Source: Rhodocyclaceae bacterium
GTDB lineage: Bacteria; Pseudomonadota; Gammaproteobacteria; Burkholderiales; Rhodocyclaceae
Reading direction: 5' to 3'
Length of the DNA: 45,640 nucleotides
Assembly: GCA_016791105.1 (NCBI GenBank)
Contig: JAEUNM010000100.1
Coordinates: forward strand, 1-45,640
Shown: piece by piece, positions 34,239 to 43,241 of the stretch
Layout of the letters: every line of letters starts with the position of its first letter
Numbering within the stretch: position 1 is the stretch's first letter
Translations under genes and position numbers: made by a program
The notes under the pieces: model-generated
Databases searched by the model: none
Told to the model about the DNA's origin: nothing
What the model saw: the letters and a program-made list of their open reading frames with translations, nothing else

Positions 34239-37200
34239 GTGACTAACGCAAGCCGGTCGGCAAACTGGCCTGCTTATGGTGCATTGCTCGCCCTGGCGTA
34301 TGTCGTGACTGGCAAGCTCGGACTGATGCTGGCGCTGCCGCCGGGTTATGCCTCCGGCGTGTTCCCGGCCGCGGGACTATCGGTTGCGGCGGCCTATCTG
34401 TGGGGCCGCTGGACCTACCCGTGGATTTTCCTGGGCTCCCTGGTACTTAACTTGTGGGTCGGTCAGTTTGCGCTGAACCCCTTGGCCATCGCGGCGGCAA
34501 TCAGCATTGCGCTGGCATCCACCCTTCAAGCCTGGGCCGGAGGATATCTACTTCGCAGCTTCATCGGGCCCGATGCCGCCCTCGACAAAGGCAGCCAGAT
34601 CGGGCGCTATCTTGCGTCCCCTCCCCTGATATGCCTGGTCAGCGCCACGCTGTCGATTGGCAGTCTGTTCTTGCTAGGGCTGATGAAAGCCGATCGGGTG
34701 ATCGAGGGGTGGTCCACCTGGTGGGTTGGCGACACGCTGGGAGTCGTCGCCTTCTTCCCCCTCATGTTGGCCATTTTCGGCCGGCCCGCGACTGACTGGA
34801 AAAAACGCCGGCCCATCATTGTCAGTACGGTGGGCTTGTCTCTGCTATTTGTTGTGCTGGCGTATATCAAGTCCAGTCAGTTCGAGATGGCGAAAATCGA
34901 TCAGACCTTCAGGTTCGAGGCGGGCCGCGTCGCCACCCAGATCAAGGACCGGCTGGACGAGCAAGCCTATTTGCTGGATCAACTGGAGAGCTTTTTCTCC
35001 AAAGCCAGTAACAGCGTCACGCGGGACCAGTTCAAGGCATACGCCGAGCCCGCGCTGCAGCGATTCCCCATGCTGCAAGCCATCGAATGGGTGCCGGAAC
35101 TTGCGCAAGCGCAGCGTCAGGCATTCGAAAATGCACAAAAACAGCACACGCCGCAGTTCCAGATCCGCGAGCGCGATGCGTCAGGGGCCATGGTGCGCGC
35201 CGCGGCACGACCCACCCACTATCCCGTCACTTATGTTGAGCCCTTGGCCGGTAATGAGGATGCGCTGGGGTTCGATCTGACATCCAGTCCCGAACGCGCG
35301 GCGGCAATCCTGGAGGCCCTGCACACCGGCGGACCGGTTGCAACAGAACCTGTCCGGCTGGTTCAGAAAAAAGGATCGCAGACCGGCGTGCTGCTCATGC
35401 AACGGGTCGAATCACAGAAAACGCCGGGCCTGGTTGTGACGGTCCTGAGCATGGGGGATTTCATTTCCAGCTTCGCCGCAACGGGCTCGGGGATGACCAT
35501 AAGCATGGTCGATGTGCAGTTGGGTGAAGTGCTGCACGGAGCGGCACACAATGCATCGGCCCTCGCCGATTACGTGCAGGAACTGCAGTTCGGCGGCAGA
35601 AAATACCGAGTGCAGATTTCCCCCACCGCGGCATACATCGACGCCCACCACAGCATGCAGAGCTGGGCAATGCTGGTGGTCGGAACGCTGGTTGCCGGCC
35701 TGGTCGGCGCCATTCTGCTGCTTACCACCGGAACGACGGCACGCTTCGAAAAACGGGTGGACGAGCGTACCAGCGAGCTCGTCAAGCTCAATGCCACCTT
35801 GACCGAAACCGAGTTCGCAATGGATCGCGCCGGCATAGGCATTCAAATCGAAGACTTCGACAGTGGCCGCATACGTTACGTGAACAAGCGCATGGCGGAA
35901 ATGCTCGGCTATGCGCCGGAAACACTGCTTACCATGTACGCCAGGGACATCAATTGCGACGACGTGGCCAGCGGACGCGCGGAACGCGACTTCCAGCTGC
36001 AAAAAGAGGGGCGGTTCAAATATGAGGCAGGGCGACGCACCGAATCCGGACATGAAATCCCGGTCGAGGTGATCGCTTACTTCCAGCATCGTGGCGATAG
36101 CCGCCCCCCAAGGGTGATCGCTTTCGTGACCGACATATCCGCCCGCAAGCAGGCCGAGGATGCGTTAGTCGCGGCCAAAATTGCCGCCGAGGAAGCCAAT
36201 ATTGCCAAGTCCGTATTCCTCGCCAACATGTCGCACGAAATCCGCACGCCCATGAACGGCGTCATCGGGCTGTGCGAGGTGTTGCTCAGTACGGGCCTCA
36301 GCGCCGAACAGGGCAAGCTGGCGCAACTTATCCGCGACTCAGCGCAGGCGCAACTGGGCATCCTCAACGACATCCTCGACTTTTCCAAGATCGAGGCGGG
36401 CAAGATGGACCTGTCCAGGGAACCCTTCAGGCTGGCCGAAGTGGTCGAACTGACTTGCGCCACGCTCACGGATTATGCCCAGCAAAAGGGTGTCCTGCTG
36501 CGCCACACGATCGATCCCCAGCTCCCCCGCGCGCTCGAAGGCGACGCCCTGCGGGTGCGTCAGATCATCACCAACTTCACCACCAACGCCATCAAGTTCT
36601 CCAGTGGTCTGGAGCACCCCGGCAAGGTGGAACTTGGCGCGCGCCTGGCAGGTGAAGACGGCGGCCAGATCTGGATCGAACTTTTCGTGCGCGATAATGG
36701 CATCGGAATGGACGCGCAGACGCTGGAACGGGTGTTTCATCCATTCACCCAGGCGGACGCATCGACCACACGCAAATACGGCGGCACCGGCCTGGGGCTG
36801 GTCATCAGCATGCGGCTGGCCGAGACGATGGGCGGGGAAGTGCGCGCCGAGAGCAGCCCCGGCGCCGGCAGTACGTTTACGGCCCGCCTGCCGTTTGTGC
36901 GCGCCGACGAGACCGGTCTGCCGGCGCCGACCGCTGCCAAGGAACCGGCACGGCCAAAAGCAGGCGCCCCGTCGCGTGAAGAAGCCATCCGGCAAGGCAG
37001 TCTTATTCTCGTGGCCGAAGATAACAAGGTGAACCAGGTGGTGATCGAAAAGCAGCTCGGCTTGCTGGGTTACCGGTGCGACATCGCACCGGACGGACAG
37101 GAAGCTTTCCACCAGTGGTCGAGCGGTAACTATGGTTTGGTGTTATCGGACATCCACATGCCCTGCATGGACGGTTATCAGTTGGCGGAGTCGATTCGCC

Positions 37201-37793
37201 AGGCGGAAGCCGAGCGTGGCGGCGACCGCATCCCGATTCTGGCCCTGACCGCCAATGTACTCAAGGGCGAAGCCGAGCGCTGCCTGGCCGCCGGCATGGA
37301 CGGCTACATGGCCAAGCCGGTTGCATTGTCGCAACTGGCGGGGCAGCTTGCACGCTGGTTACCACTTCCCTCTGCCGCCCCGCCCGGATCGCCCGGCGGG
37401 CAGACCGTGCAGCCGGTCGTAATGGAACATTGCGCTGAAGCACCGGTGTTCGACCCCGGCATGTTGAGGCGCCTGGTGGGTGATAATCCGTCGACACACA
37501 AACGCCTCCTGGCAAGATTCCAGACCAGTGCCGCGGAACAAGCCGGCAATCTGCGCACCGCCATCGCGGACGCTGATGCCGGCGCCGCAGGCCATGTTGC
37601 TCATGGCCTCAAATCCAACGCCCGCTCTGTGGGGGCGATGCGCCTGGGCACGCTTTGCGAACAACTGGAACATGCTGGAAAGGCTGGAGACTTGAATGCG
37701 CTCAGGGCGCATCTGGCCGAGTTTGATGCCGCATTTGCAGCGGCCAATGAGGCAATCGGCTTGCTCCACCCAGACGAATCTGCCGACAGGTAA
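34239..37793 (+). CDS. MASE1-CHASE-PAS hybrid histidine kinase with receiver and HPt
   Basis: Predicted 1184 residues. An N-terminal polytopic MASE1-type membrane domain covers about 10-215 ([17 protein letters not shown]). A CHASE-type periplasmic sensor follows ([20 protein letters not shown]). The last helix is near 476-497 and a PAS domain near 520-640. HisKA has His666, then come the ATPase, a receiver with Asp971 in [13 protein letters not shown] and an HPt with His1122 in [12 protein letters not shown]. No ATG opens the frame. GTG 34239, with GGAG nine bases upstream, is preferred; GTG 34164 and TTG 34236 are alternatives. The kinase-receiver part is closely similar to that of the next gene. 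MASE1 domains occur in kinases and c-di-GMP enzymes. Confidence 0.9.
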   Translation: MTNASRSANWPAYGALLALAYVVTGKLGLMLALPPGYASGVFPAAGLSVAAAYLWGRWTYPWIFLGSLVLNLWVGQFALNPLAIAAAISIALASTLQAWAGGYLLRSFIGPDAALDKGSQIGRYLASPPLICLVSATLSIGSLFLLGLMKADRVIEGWSTWWVGDTLGVVAFFPLMLAIFGRPATDWKKRRPIIVSTVGLSLLFVVLAYIKSSQFEMAKIDQTFRFEAGRVATQIKDRLDEQAYLLDQLESFFSKASNSVTRDQFKAYAEPALQRFPMLQAIEWVPELAQAQRQAFENAQKQHTPQFQIRERDASGAMVRAAARPTHYPVTYVEPLAGNEDALGFDLTSSPERAAAILEALHTGGPVATEPVRLVQKKGSQTGVLLMQRVESQKTPGLVVTVLSMGDFISSFAATGSGMTISMVDVQLGEVLHGAAHNASALADYVQELQFGGRKYRVQISPTAAYIDAHHSMQSWAMLVVGTLVAGLVGAILLLTTGTTARFEKRVDERTSELVKLNATLTETEFAMDRAGIGIQIEDFDSGRIRYVNKRMAEMLGYAPETLLTMYARDINCDDVASGRAERDFQLQKEGRFKYEAGRRTESGHEIPVEVIAYFQHRGDSRPPRVIAFVTDISARKQAEDALVAAKIAAEEANIAKSVFLANMSHEIRTPMNGVIGLCEVLLSTGLSAEQGKLAQLIRDSAQAQLGILNDILDFSKIEAGKMDLSREPFRLAEVVELTCATLTDYAQQKGVLLRHTIDPQLPRALEGDALRVRQIITNFTTNAIKFSSGLEHPGKVELGARLAGEDGGQIWIELFVRDNGIGMDAQTLERVFHPFTQADASTTRKYGGTGLGLVISMRLAETMGGEVRAESSPGAGSTFTARLPFVRADETGLPAPTAAKEPARPKAGAPSREEAIRQGSLILVAEDNKVNQVVIEKQLGLLGYRCDIAPDGQEAFHQWSSGNYGLVLSDIHMPCMDGYQLAESIRQAEAERGGDRIPILALTANVLKGEAERCLAAGMDGYMAKPVALSQLAGQLARWLPLPSAAPPGSPGGQTVQPVVMEHCAEAPVFDPGMLRRLVGDNPSTHKRLLARFQTSAAEQAGNLRTAIADADAGAAGHVAHGLKSNARSVGAMRLGTLCEQLEHAGKAGDLNALRAHLAEFDAAFAAANEAIGLLHPDESADR

Positions 37794-37797
37794 ACGA

Positions 37798-40700
37798 ATG
37801 ATTACGCCGGACCTCGAAATCTTTCCCTGGAACGAAAACTTCGCCACCGGGATTGAGCAAATTGACGCGCAGCACAGGCAGTTGGTGAATTTGCTCAATG
37901 TCCTCGTCAGCCATCTCGCGTTCAACGCCGACGCACCGGCTCTAAACAAAATATTCGATGAGCTGAAAGCCTATACGGTCGTGCATTTTTCGACCGAAGA
38001 GCGAATCTGGCACGAACATTTCAAGCATGATCCCTGGGAGGAGTGGCACAAAGGTGCCCACAGCGATTTCATCGCCAGGGTTCTGGAAATAAAGAGCAAG
38101 GAAAGCGCGCTCCCCATGGATGACGTGATCGCGGAAATCGTGAGCTTCCTGACCCATTGGCTCGCCCTGCATATCATCGAATCCGACAAGCGCATGGCCA
38201 AGGTGGTATTGGCGCTGCCTTCCGGAATTTCGCTCGAGCGCGCAAAGGAACAGGCGAACGAGGAAATGGCCGGTGCGACCCGCGTTCTGATCAACACCGT
38301 GATGGGCATGTATGACAAGCTGGCCAACCGAACCGTCGAACTGACGCGCGAAATCAGCCGCCGCATGAAGGCCGAAGCTGAACTACGGGCAATCCAGGAG
38401 GAATTGCTGCGCGCGAAAAATTCAGCGGTCGTCGCGAGCCAGGCCAAAAGTCAGTTTTTGGCCAATATGTCCCACGAAATCCGCACCCCCATGAGCGGTG
38501 TGATCGGCATGACCGAAGTGCTGCTCAAAACATCCCTGGACAATGAGCAGCGACGCATGGCTCGCACCATCCGCGACGCGGCACAGGCGCAGTTGGGCAT
38601 ACTCAATGACATCCTCGACTTTTCCAAGATCGAGGCGGGCAAGATGGTCCTGTCCACGGAGCCTTTCAGGCTGGCCGAGGTGGTCGACTCGAGTTGCGCC
38701 GCGCTCGCCGGTTTCGCCCAGCAAAAGGATGTCGTGCTGCGCCACACGATAGATCCGGCCGTCCCCCGCGCCCTTGAAGGCGATGCGCTCCGGGTGCGTC
38801 AGATCATCACCAACTTCACCACCAACGCCATCAAGTTTTCCAGCGGTCTGGCGCACCGCGGCGAAGTCGAGATTGGCGCGCGCATGGCGGATGAAGCCGG
38901 CGGCCAGGTCTGGATCGAACTTTTCGTGCGCGACAACGGCATCGGAATGGACGCGCAGACGCTGGAACGGGTGTTTCATCCCTTCACCCAGGCGGACACG
39001 TCTACCACGCGCAAATACGGCGGTACCGGCCTGGGGCTGGTGATCAGCATGCGGCTGGCCGAGGCGATGGGCGGAGAAATCCACGCCGAAAGCAGCCCAG
39101 GGGCCGGTAGTACCTTTACGGCCCGCCTGCCCTTTGCGCGCGCCGACGAGGCCAGGCTGCTCACCGCAACCGACGTGAAGGAACTTGCACTGCCAAAGGC
39201 AATTGCCCCCGCTCGCGAGGAGGCCATCCGCCAAGGCCGCCTCATCCTTGTCGCAGAAGACAACGACACCAACCAGGAAGTGATCCGGCAGCAACTTGCC
39301 ATGCTGGGGTACCGATGCGATATTGCGCGGGACGGACGCGAGGCGTTCATCCAGTGGCTGAGCGGCGACTATGGTCTGATCCTGTCCGACATCCACATGC
39401 CTTACATGGACGGTTATCAGTTGGCCCAGGCAATTCGCCAGGAAGAAGCCAAGGGGGGCGCCGGGCGCATCCCGATTCTGGCCCTGACCGCCAACGTGCT
39501 CAAGGGCGAGGCGGAACGTTGCCAGTCCGCCGGCATGGACGGCTACATGGCAAAGCCTGTCCCCTTGGCCGAATTGCAAACAAAAATCGAAGAACGCCTG
39601 CCGCAGCCGCAAGCGCCGGACCTACCTCAGTTGTCCATCATGGTGATCGACGACGAACCTTTCATGAACGACTTGATGACCTGCATGCTGGCAGAGTTGA
39701 ACCTCCCAGACGTCACCTGCTTCGAGAGCGGGACCGATGCAATGGCGGTACTGGATGGCCCCGGCAACAAGCCGGACGTCATTTTGCTGGACATCAACAT
39801 GCCCGGCATGGACGGCATCGAAGTGGTCGAACAACTGGCGCAGCGCCGCTATTCAGGCAGCCTCATCCTCGTAAGCGGTGAAGACGAATTGATGCTGCGC
39901 ACCACTGAAAAACTTGCGCGGGAAAGCAAGCTGTTCGTGCCCGGCTCGGTAAAGAAGCCCCCCCTGCCCGAGCGTCTGATCGAACTACTTACTCAATTGC
40001 AGCCGAAAGAATCCGTTGCCGCCCGGCCGGCAATGAAACAGGCAGTCAAAATTTATGATGCCGCCGCAGTGCGTGCCGCGATAGACAAAGGCGAACTAAT
40101 CAACTTCTATCAGCCCAAGGTCGCCATCCCGAACGGGGAGTGGATAGGTGTCGAAACGCTGGTCCGCTGGAAGCATCCTCAGGACGGATTGGTATTCCCG
40201 GATCAGTTCATACCCAGCGCGGAAGCGGCCGGACTGATTGGAGACCTGACTCGAACCGTGCTGAAAGACGCCATTCGCCAGGCACGCATCTGGCGTGATC
40301 AGGGCCTGGAACTTAGCGTGGCCATAAACGTTTCGATGGATGATCTGACCGACGTGGCGTTCGCCGATTTTGCCATCGAGCAGGTGGACCTACATGGCGT
40401 GCCGCCCAAATCCATCGTTCTCGAAATCACGGAAGGCAGGCTGATGCAGAACTTCGCCACAGCGCTACATATTCTTTCGCGTCTGCGTCTCAAACGCTTC
40501 CGGCTGTCGATCGATGATTTCGGCACGGGCAATTCCTCACTCGCGCAATTGCGCGACCTGCCATTCGATCAACTGAAAATAGATCGCAGCTTCACTCATA
40601 AAGCCGGCCAGGATGCCCGGCTTAGGGCAATTTTCGAGGGCAGTCTGGAAATAGCAAAACAACTTCGTATGGAGGTGGTGGCCGAGGGGGTGGAAGACGA

Positions 40701-40830
40701 AAAAGACTGGGAATTCCTGGCCTCGGCAAACTGCGGCCTAGCCCAGGGTTACTTCATTTCGCGTCCAGTTCCGCCAGCGGAATTGGCGGCCTGGCATGAG
40801 CAATGGAAACAGCGGCAGCCATTGCGCTGA
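37798..40830 (+). CDS. Hemerythrin-HisKA-HATPase-REC-REC-EAL hybrid kinase
   Basis: Predicted 1010 residues with no membrane segment. The N-terminal bacteriohemerythrin keeps all seven di-iron ligands: His26, His63, Glu67, His84, His88, His125, Asp130. A kinase follows with His226 ([12 protein letters not shown]). The first receiver has Asp531 and the second Asp665 ([12 protein letters not shown]). The C-terminal EAL-type phosphodiesterase reads ETL at Glu786 (GVETLVRW), with [22 protein letters not shown] and VAEGVED intact, so c-di-GMP hydrolysis is plausible. The likely logic is oxygen or redox state sensed by the di-iron site, then the phosphorelay, then c-di-GMP turnover. It starts 4 bases after the previous gene. 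It has no HPt, whereas both upstream kinases do. Confidence 0.94.
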   Translation: MITPDLEIFPWNENFATGIEQIDAQHRQLVNLLNVLVSHLAFNADAPALNKIFDELKAYTVVHFSTEERIWHEHFKHDPWEEWHKGAHSDFIARVLEIKSKESALPMDDVIAEIVSFLTHWLALHIIESDKRMAKVVLALPSGISLERAKEQANEEMAGATRVLINTVMGMYDKLANRTVELTREISRRMKAEAELRAIQEELLRAKNSAVVASQAKSQFLANMSHEIRTPMSGVIGMTEVLLKTSLDNEQRRMARTIRDAAQAQLGILNDILDFSKIEAGKMVLSTEPFRLAEVVDSSCAALAGFAQQKDVVLRHTIDPAVPRALEGDALRVRQIITNFTTNAIKFSSGLAHRGEVEIGARMADEAGGQVWIELFVRDNGIGMDAQTLERVFHPFTQADTSTTRKYGGTGLGLVISMRLAEAMGGEIHAESSPGAGSTFTARLPFARADEARLLTATDVKELALPKAIAPAREEAIRQGRLILVAEDNDTNQEVIRQQLAMLGYRCDIARDGREAFIQWLSGDYGLILSDIHMPYMDGYQLAQAIRQEEAKGGAGRIPILALTANVLKGEAERCQSAGMDGYMAKPVPLAELQTKIEERLPQPQAPDLPQLSIMVIDDEPFMNDLMTCMLAELNLPDVTCFESGTDAMAVLDGPGNKPDVILLDINMPGMDGIEVVEQLAQRRYSGSLILVSGEDELMLRTTEKLARESKLFVPGSVKKPPLPERLIELLTQLQPKESVAARPAMKQAVKIYDAAAVRAAIDKGELINFYQPKVAIPNGEWIGVETLVRWKHPQDGLVFPDQFIPSAEAAGLIGDLTRTVLKDAIRQARIWRDQGLELSVAINVSMDDLTDVAFADFAIEQVDLHGVPPKSIVLEITEGRLMQNFATALHILSRLRLKRFRLSIDDFGTGNSSLAQLRDLPFDQLKIDRSFTHKAGQDARLRAIFEGSLEIAKQLRMEVVAEGVEDEKDWEFLASANCGLAQGYFISRPVPPAELAAWHEQWKQRQPLR

Positions 40831-41017
40831 GGGGCGCCGAACAGGACGCCGACAGTACACGGAACAGGATTTAACCGGCCCGTGTCAAGCACGCAAACCA
40901 CTGCATCAGTATTAAGCAGGCGGGCAAGCCTTATTTGCCCTGCTCTGATGTTCTGCCACCCTGCTTCAGAACCGATTCGAACTTCCACGCGACATCGAAT
41001 CAAGCCTCGCCGGTCAC

Positions 41018-41461
41018 CTATTTATCTCGGCTTTTGGCGACCAGTGCGGCCCAGTCGTCGGGCGGGTTTCCACGCCCCAGCATTTTCTCGAACACCGCAT
41101 AGGGGTCGGATTTGGCACCCGCTGATCGCAAGCTCTGTTCGTCGTTCACCCAAGCGTATACGATGATTTTTGCACGCGCGTCATAGCGGAAGAAGAGGCG
41201 AAATCGACGGCCGATTTTTGCGCGCCGCCAGTGGCGATATGCCGGTCCCAGAGTGTTGCCTTGACGGTACTCATCGCGCGCAGGATCTCCAGGCACGACG
41301 TCCATCATCAACTTGCTCAAAGCGCGATATAGCTTGACGTTTGCGTTGCTGTCGCACCCATGCCGGTCCGCCCGCTCGGCGCGTTCCGCCGCCGCCTGCA
41401 GTTTGCGCAACTGCTCGACCACGCAATCATGGAACAAAAGCGTCCAGCCATGGCGCTGCAT
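41018..41461 (-). CDS. yhaV: YhaV family ribonuclease toxin
   Basis: Predicted 147 residues. GWTLLFHDCVVEQL, YRQGNTLGPAYRHWRRAKIGRRFRLFFRY (in parts) and IVYAWVNDEQSLR are characteristic of YhaV, an mRNA-cleaving toxin of the RelE-like superfamily. It pairs with the swapped-hairpin antitoxin PrlF. The start codon overlaps the antitoxin stop by one base (TAATG), the usual antitoxin-first order. Its convergent neighbour is the EAL kinase gene. Confidence 0.92.
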   Translation of the reverse strand: MQRHGWTLLFHDCVVEQLRKLQAAAERAERADRHGCDSNANVKLYRALSKLMMDVVPGDPARDEYRQGNTLGPAYRHWRRAKIGRRFRLFFRYDARAKIIVYAWVNDEQSLRSAGAKSDPYAVFEKMLGRGNPPDDWAALVAKSRDK

Positions 41462-41778
41462 TACAGTTCCACGGCGCCGTCGATGTCTTCATCGAGATTG
41501 ACCGCGTAGCCCGCGTTTGCCAGCATGCTCCGCGCCAGTTCGTCCGGCAAGCACTGGACATTGCGGCCGGCCCGAATGTCTGCCTCCAACAGGTCCAGGA
41601 ATGCCCCGATCGACGGGTCTTCGTGTTGTGCCTCGGCCCGCGTTACGACGACTTCACCGCCGCGCAAGTCGAAAGCTATTTTTCCGCCCGCTTCGACACC
41701 CAGTGCCTGCCGGATCGGCTTGGGCACGGTGATCTGGCCCTTGGACGTAAGCGTTGCGACTTCATGGATTTCTGGCAT
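41461..41778 (-). CDS. prlF: PrlF family antitoxin (AbrB-type)
   Basis: Predicted 105 residues. The AbrB/SpoVT-like DNA-binding hairpin is clear: ATLTSKGQITVPKPIRQALG, then GGKIAFDLRGGEVVVTR. The acidic C-terminal half would cap the YhaV toxin. ATG 41778 was chosen over 41802 because AGGAG lies seven bases upstream on the minus strand. An inverted repeat in the promoter just upstream is a likely autoregulatory site. It is the first gene of the pair and is translationally coupled to yhaV. Confidence 0.92.
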   Translation of the reverse strand: MPEIHEVATLTSKGQITVPKPIRQALGVEAGGKIAFDLRGGEVVVTRAEAQHEDPSIGAFLDLLEADIRAGRNVQCLPDELARSMLANAGYAVNLDEDIDGAVEL

Positions 41779-41806
41779 GGCAATACTCCTGGCGCAGGAC
41801 ACCCAG

Positions 41807-41835
41807 ATGGTAAGGAACTTTCCTTACTCCGTCAA
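41807..41835 (-). promoter_or_regulatory. Promoter with embedded palindromic operator for prlF-yhaV
   Basis: Read on the minus strand, TTGACG (41830-41835) and TACCAT (41807-41812) are spaced 17 bp apart, a good sigma70 promoter. The GTAAGGAA / TTCCTTAC inverted repeat at 41810-41827 fills the spacer and the edge of the -10. Binding of PrlF, alone or with YhaV, would block the promoter. The boxes are seen; the binding is inferred from how AbrB-type antitoxins work. Confidence 0.6.
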
Positions 41836-42051
41836 TTTGCTTGCGCGTAATAGGGCACGCACCACGGGCCCGATCGATTTCCGTTGCCTCAACGTCACCG
41901 CTTGATTGATTCCGCTGCGCCGACGGCAGCACGATGCCTGCGTGTCAAGCCAGGGCAACGCGCCGCATGAGCTCGCGGTTAGCACATTTCCCTTGCGGGG
42001 ACCGCGCCCAGCCGGTTCTGGCCGGCGCTTGGCCTTTGCCCGCTTGCCGGC

Positions 42052-42270
42052 TCAGCCGGCCAAGGGCTTCGCTCGTTCCCGCGCCTGCGCGGCCAGGATG
42101 ACTTCGAACGCTGCTTGCTCGGACCGGCTGGCCTTGTCGGCTTCGTCACGGGTGATGCGGTTTTCCACCAGGCGTGCGCCGGCGGATTCGCCGCTGTCGT
42201 AGCGGATGAAATAGCTGCCGTCGCGCACCAGGACTACGCAGCCATACGCTTCGGACAAGATTTTTTCCAT
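42052..42270 (-). CDS. Small immunity-like protein (72 residues)
   Basis: Predicted 72 residues: EKILSEAYGCVVLVRDGSYF, then IRYDSGES and a helical C-terminus with DEADKASRSEQAAFEV. The VVxxDGxYFxRYDxG pattern resembles small proteins that sit directly downstream of polymorphic-toxin genes and are thought to be immunity proteins. The start has GGAG eight bases upstream on the minus strand. It lies 14 bases after the Pro-rich secreted protein with a toxin-like C-terminus, so I infer that it protects the producer from that protein. It is not an assigned family member. Confidence 0.65.
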   Translation of the reverse strand: MEKILSEAYGCVVLVRDGSYFIRYDSGESAGARLVENRITRDEADKASRSEQAAFEVILAAQARERAKPLAG

Positions 42271-42284
42271 GTTTCAGCTCCGGG

Positions 42285-43241
42285 CTATGGTTTGGGCTGA
42301 AATGCCGGCGTCACGGTGTAAGTGCCTTCACCGGCGGCATCGATTACGGCTTCCGGGGTGCCGCCGCTGGTGTATCCGCCGGGGCGCCAGTTTTCATTGG
42401 CGCCCACTTCGTTGCCGGACGGCATGCGCAGATTCTGCGGACGCGCAATATCGACCACCACCGGGTTAGCACCCAAAGCTCCGGACTTGAGGCCCAGCTC
42501 CTTTTCCAGAAAGGCCACATCCCCACCGGCCAGATCGATCATTTTGGCGACAACCGCCTTGGGCATCACGTACGCGCCACCCGGCGGGCCGTCGGTTCCT
42601 TGCGGCGGCCCGGCCTTGATGCGCGACACGCCGTCGGTAAATTTTGCCAGGTGTTTTTCGATGTACTCCGCCGGCAGGTAGCTTTTGGGATCCGGTCTTG
42701 CGCCCTTCTGCATGCCGATCAAGCGGGTGATCTGATCGTGTGACAGTGGCACCCCCTCGGGTCCGCCCGCAGGTGGGCGCGCGGACGAGCTGGCGGCCGC
42801 AGGCGCCGGCAGATGCCCGTAGCCGCCGGGCGGCTTGCGTTGCGGCGAGCCATTGCTACCCGTCGATGGCCTTCCGGCCGCCGGGGGCGGGCTGGTTTCC
42901 GGCGCATCGGACGGCGTGGCAGCAGGCCCTGGCTTGGGTTTCACGAGCCGCGGCGGAATGCGACTGCCGGACGCACCCTCGCCGGGTTCCGGCAGCTCCG
43001 TCCCCGCGTGATCGTGCGCGCCGGGCGGCGCGCCACGCGGCGGCCTGCCAGGCGGCGGCTGGGTGGGCCCTGCGTCCGGCACCGGTTCCTGAACTACGGA
43101 TGGGGGGCGTTGTTTGGGCGGGGTTGTGCCACCCGCCGGCGCGCTGCTGCCGAACAAGCCGACAAAAAGCACGCATGAAAGCGCAATCCAGTTGCGCACG
43201 GGAACGGAATGACGCCGCAACGAACGCAAGTTCGGACTCAT
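42285..43241 (-). CDS. Pro-rich secreted protein with polymorphic-toxin-like C-terminus
   Basis: Predicted 318 residues. A signal peptide or membrane anchor covers about 17-38. A Pro/Gly-rich low-complexity linker spans 40-165. The C-terminal ~130 residues are folded-looking: YLPAEYIEKHLAKFTDGVSR, VMPKAVVAKMIDLAGGD, and LRMPSGNEVGANENW followed by GGYTSGGTPEAVIDA. The SGNExGANxxWxPGG and GG-EAVID segments match, from memory, C-terminal domains of bacterial polymorphic toxins whose activity I cannot name. Its ATG overlaps the stop of the leukocidin-like gene, and a small immunity-like gene follows. A toxin delivered outside the cell is therefore a reasonable inference. Confidence 0.7.
   Translation of the reverse strand: MSPNLRSLRRHSVPVRNWIALSCVLFVGLFGSSAPAGGTTPPKQRPPSVVQEPVPDAGPTQPPPGRPPRGAPPGAHDHAGTELPEPGEGASGSRIPPRLVKPKPGPAATPSDAPETSPPPAAGRPSTGSNGSPQRKPPGGYGHLPAPAAASSSARPPAGGPEGVPLSHDQITRLIGMQKGARPDPKSYLPAEYIEKHLAKFTDGVSRIKAGPPQGTDGPPGGAYVMPKAVVAKMIDLAGGDVAFLEKELGLKSGALGANPVVVDIARPQNLRMPSGNEVGANENWRPGGYTSGGTPEAVIDAAGEGTYTVTPAFQPKP

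Noticed and set aside
40153..40161. ETL instead of EAL as evidence for an inactive phosphodiesterase
   Set aside because: The catalytic Glu is kept and the downstream motifs (DDFGTG, KIDRSF, VAEGVE) are intact; the middle residue varies in active enzymes.
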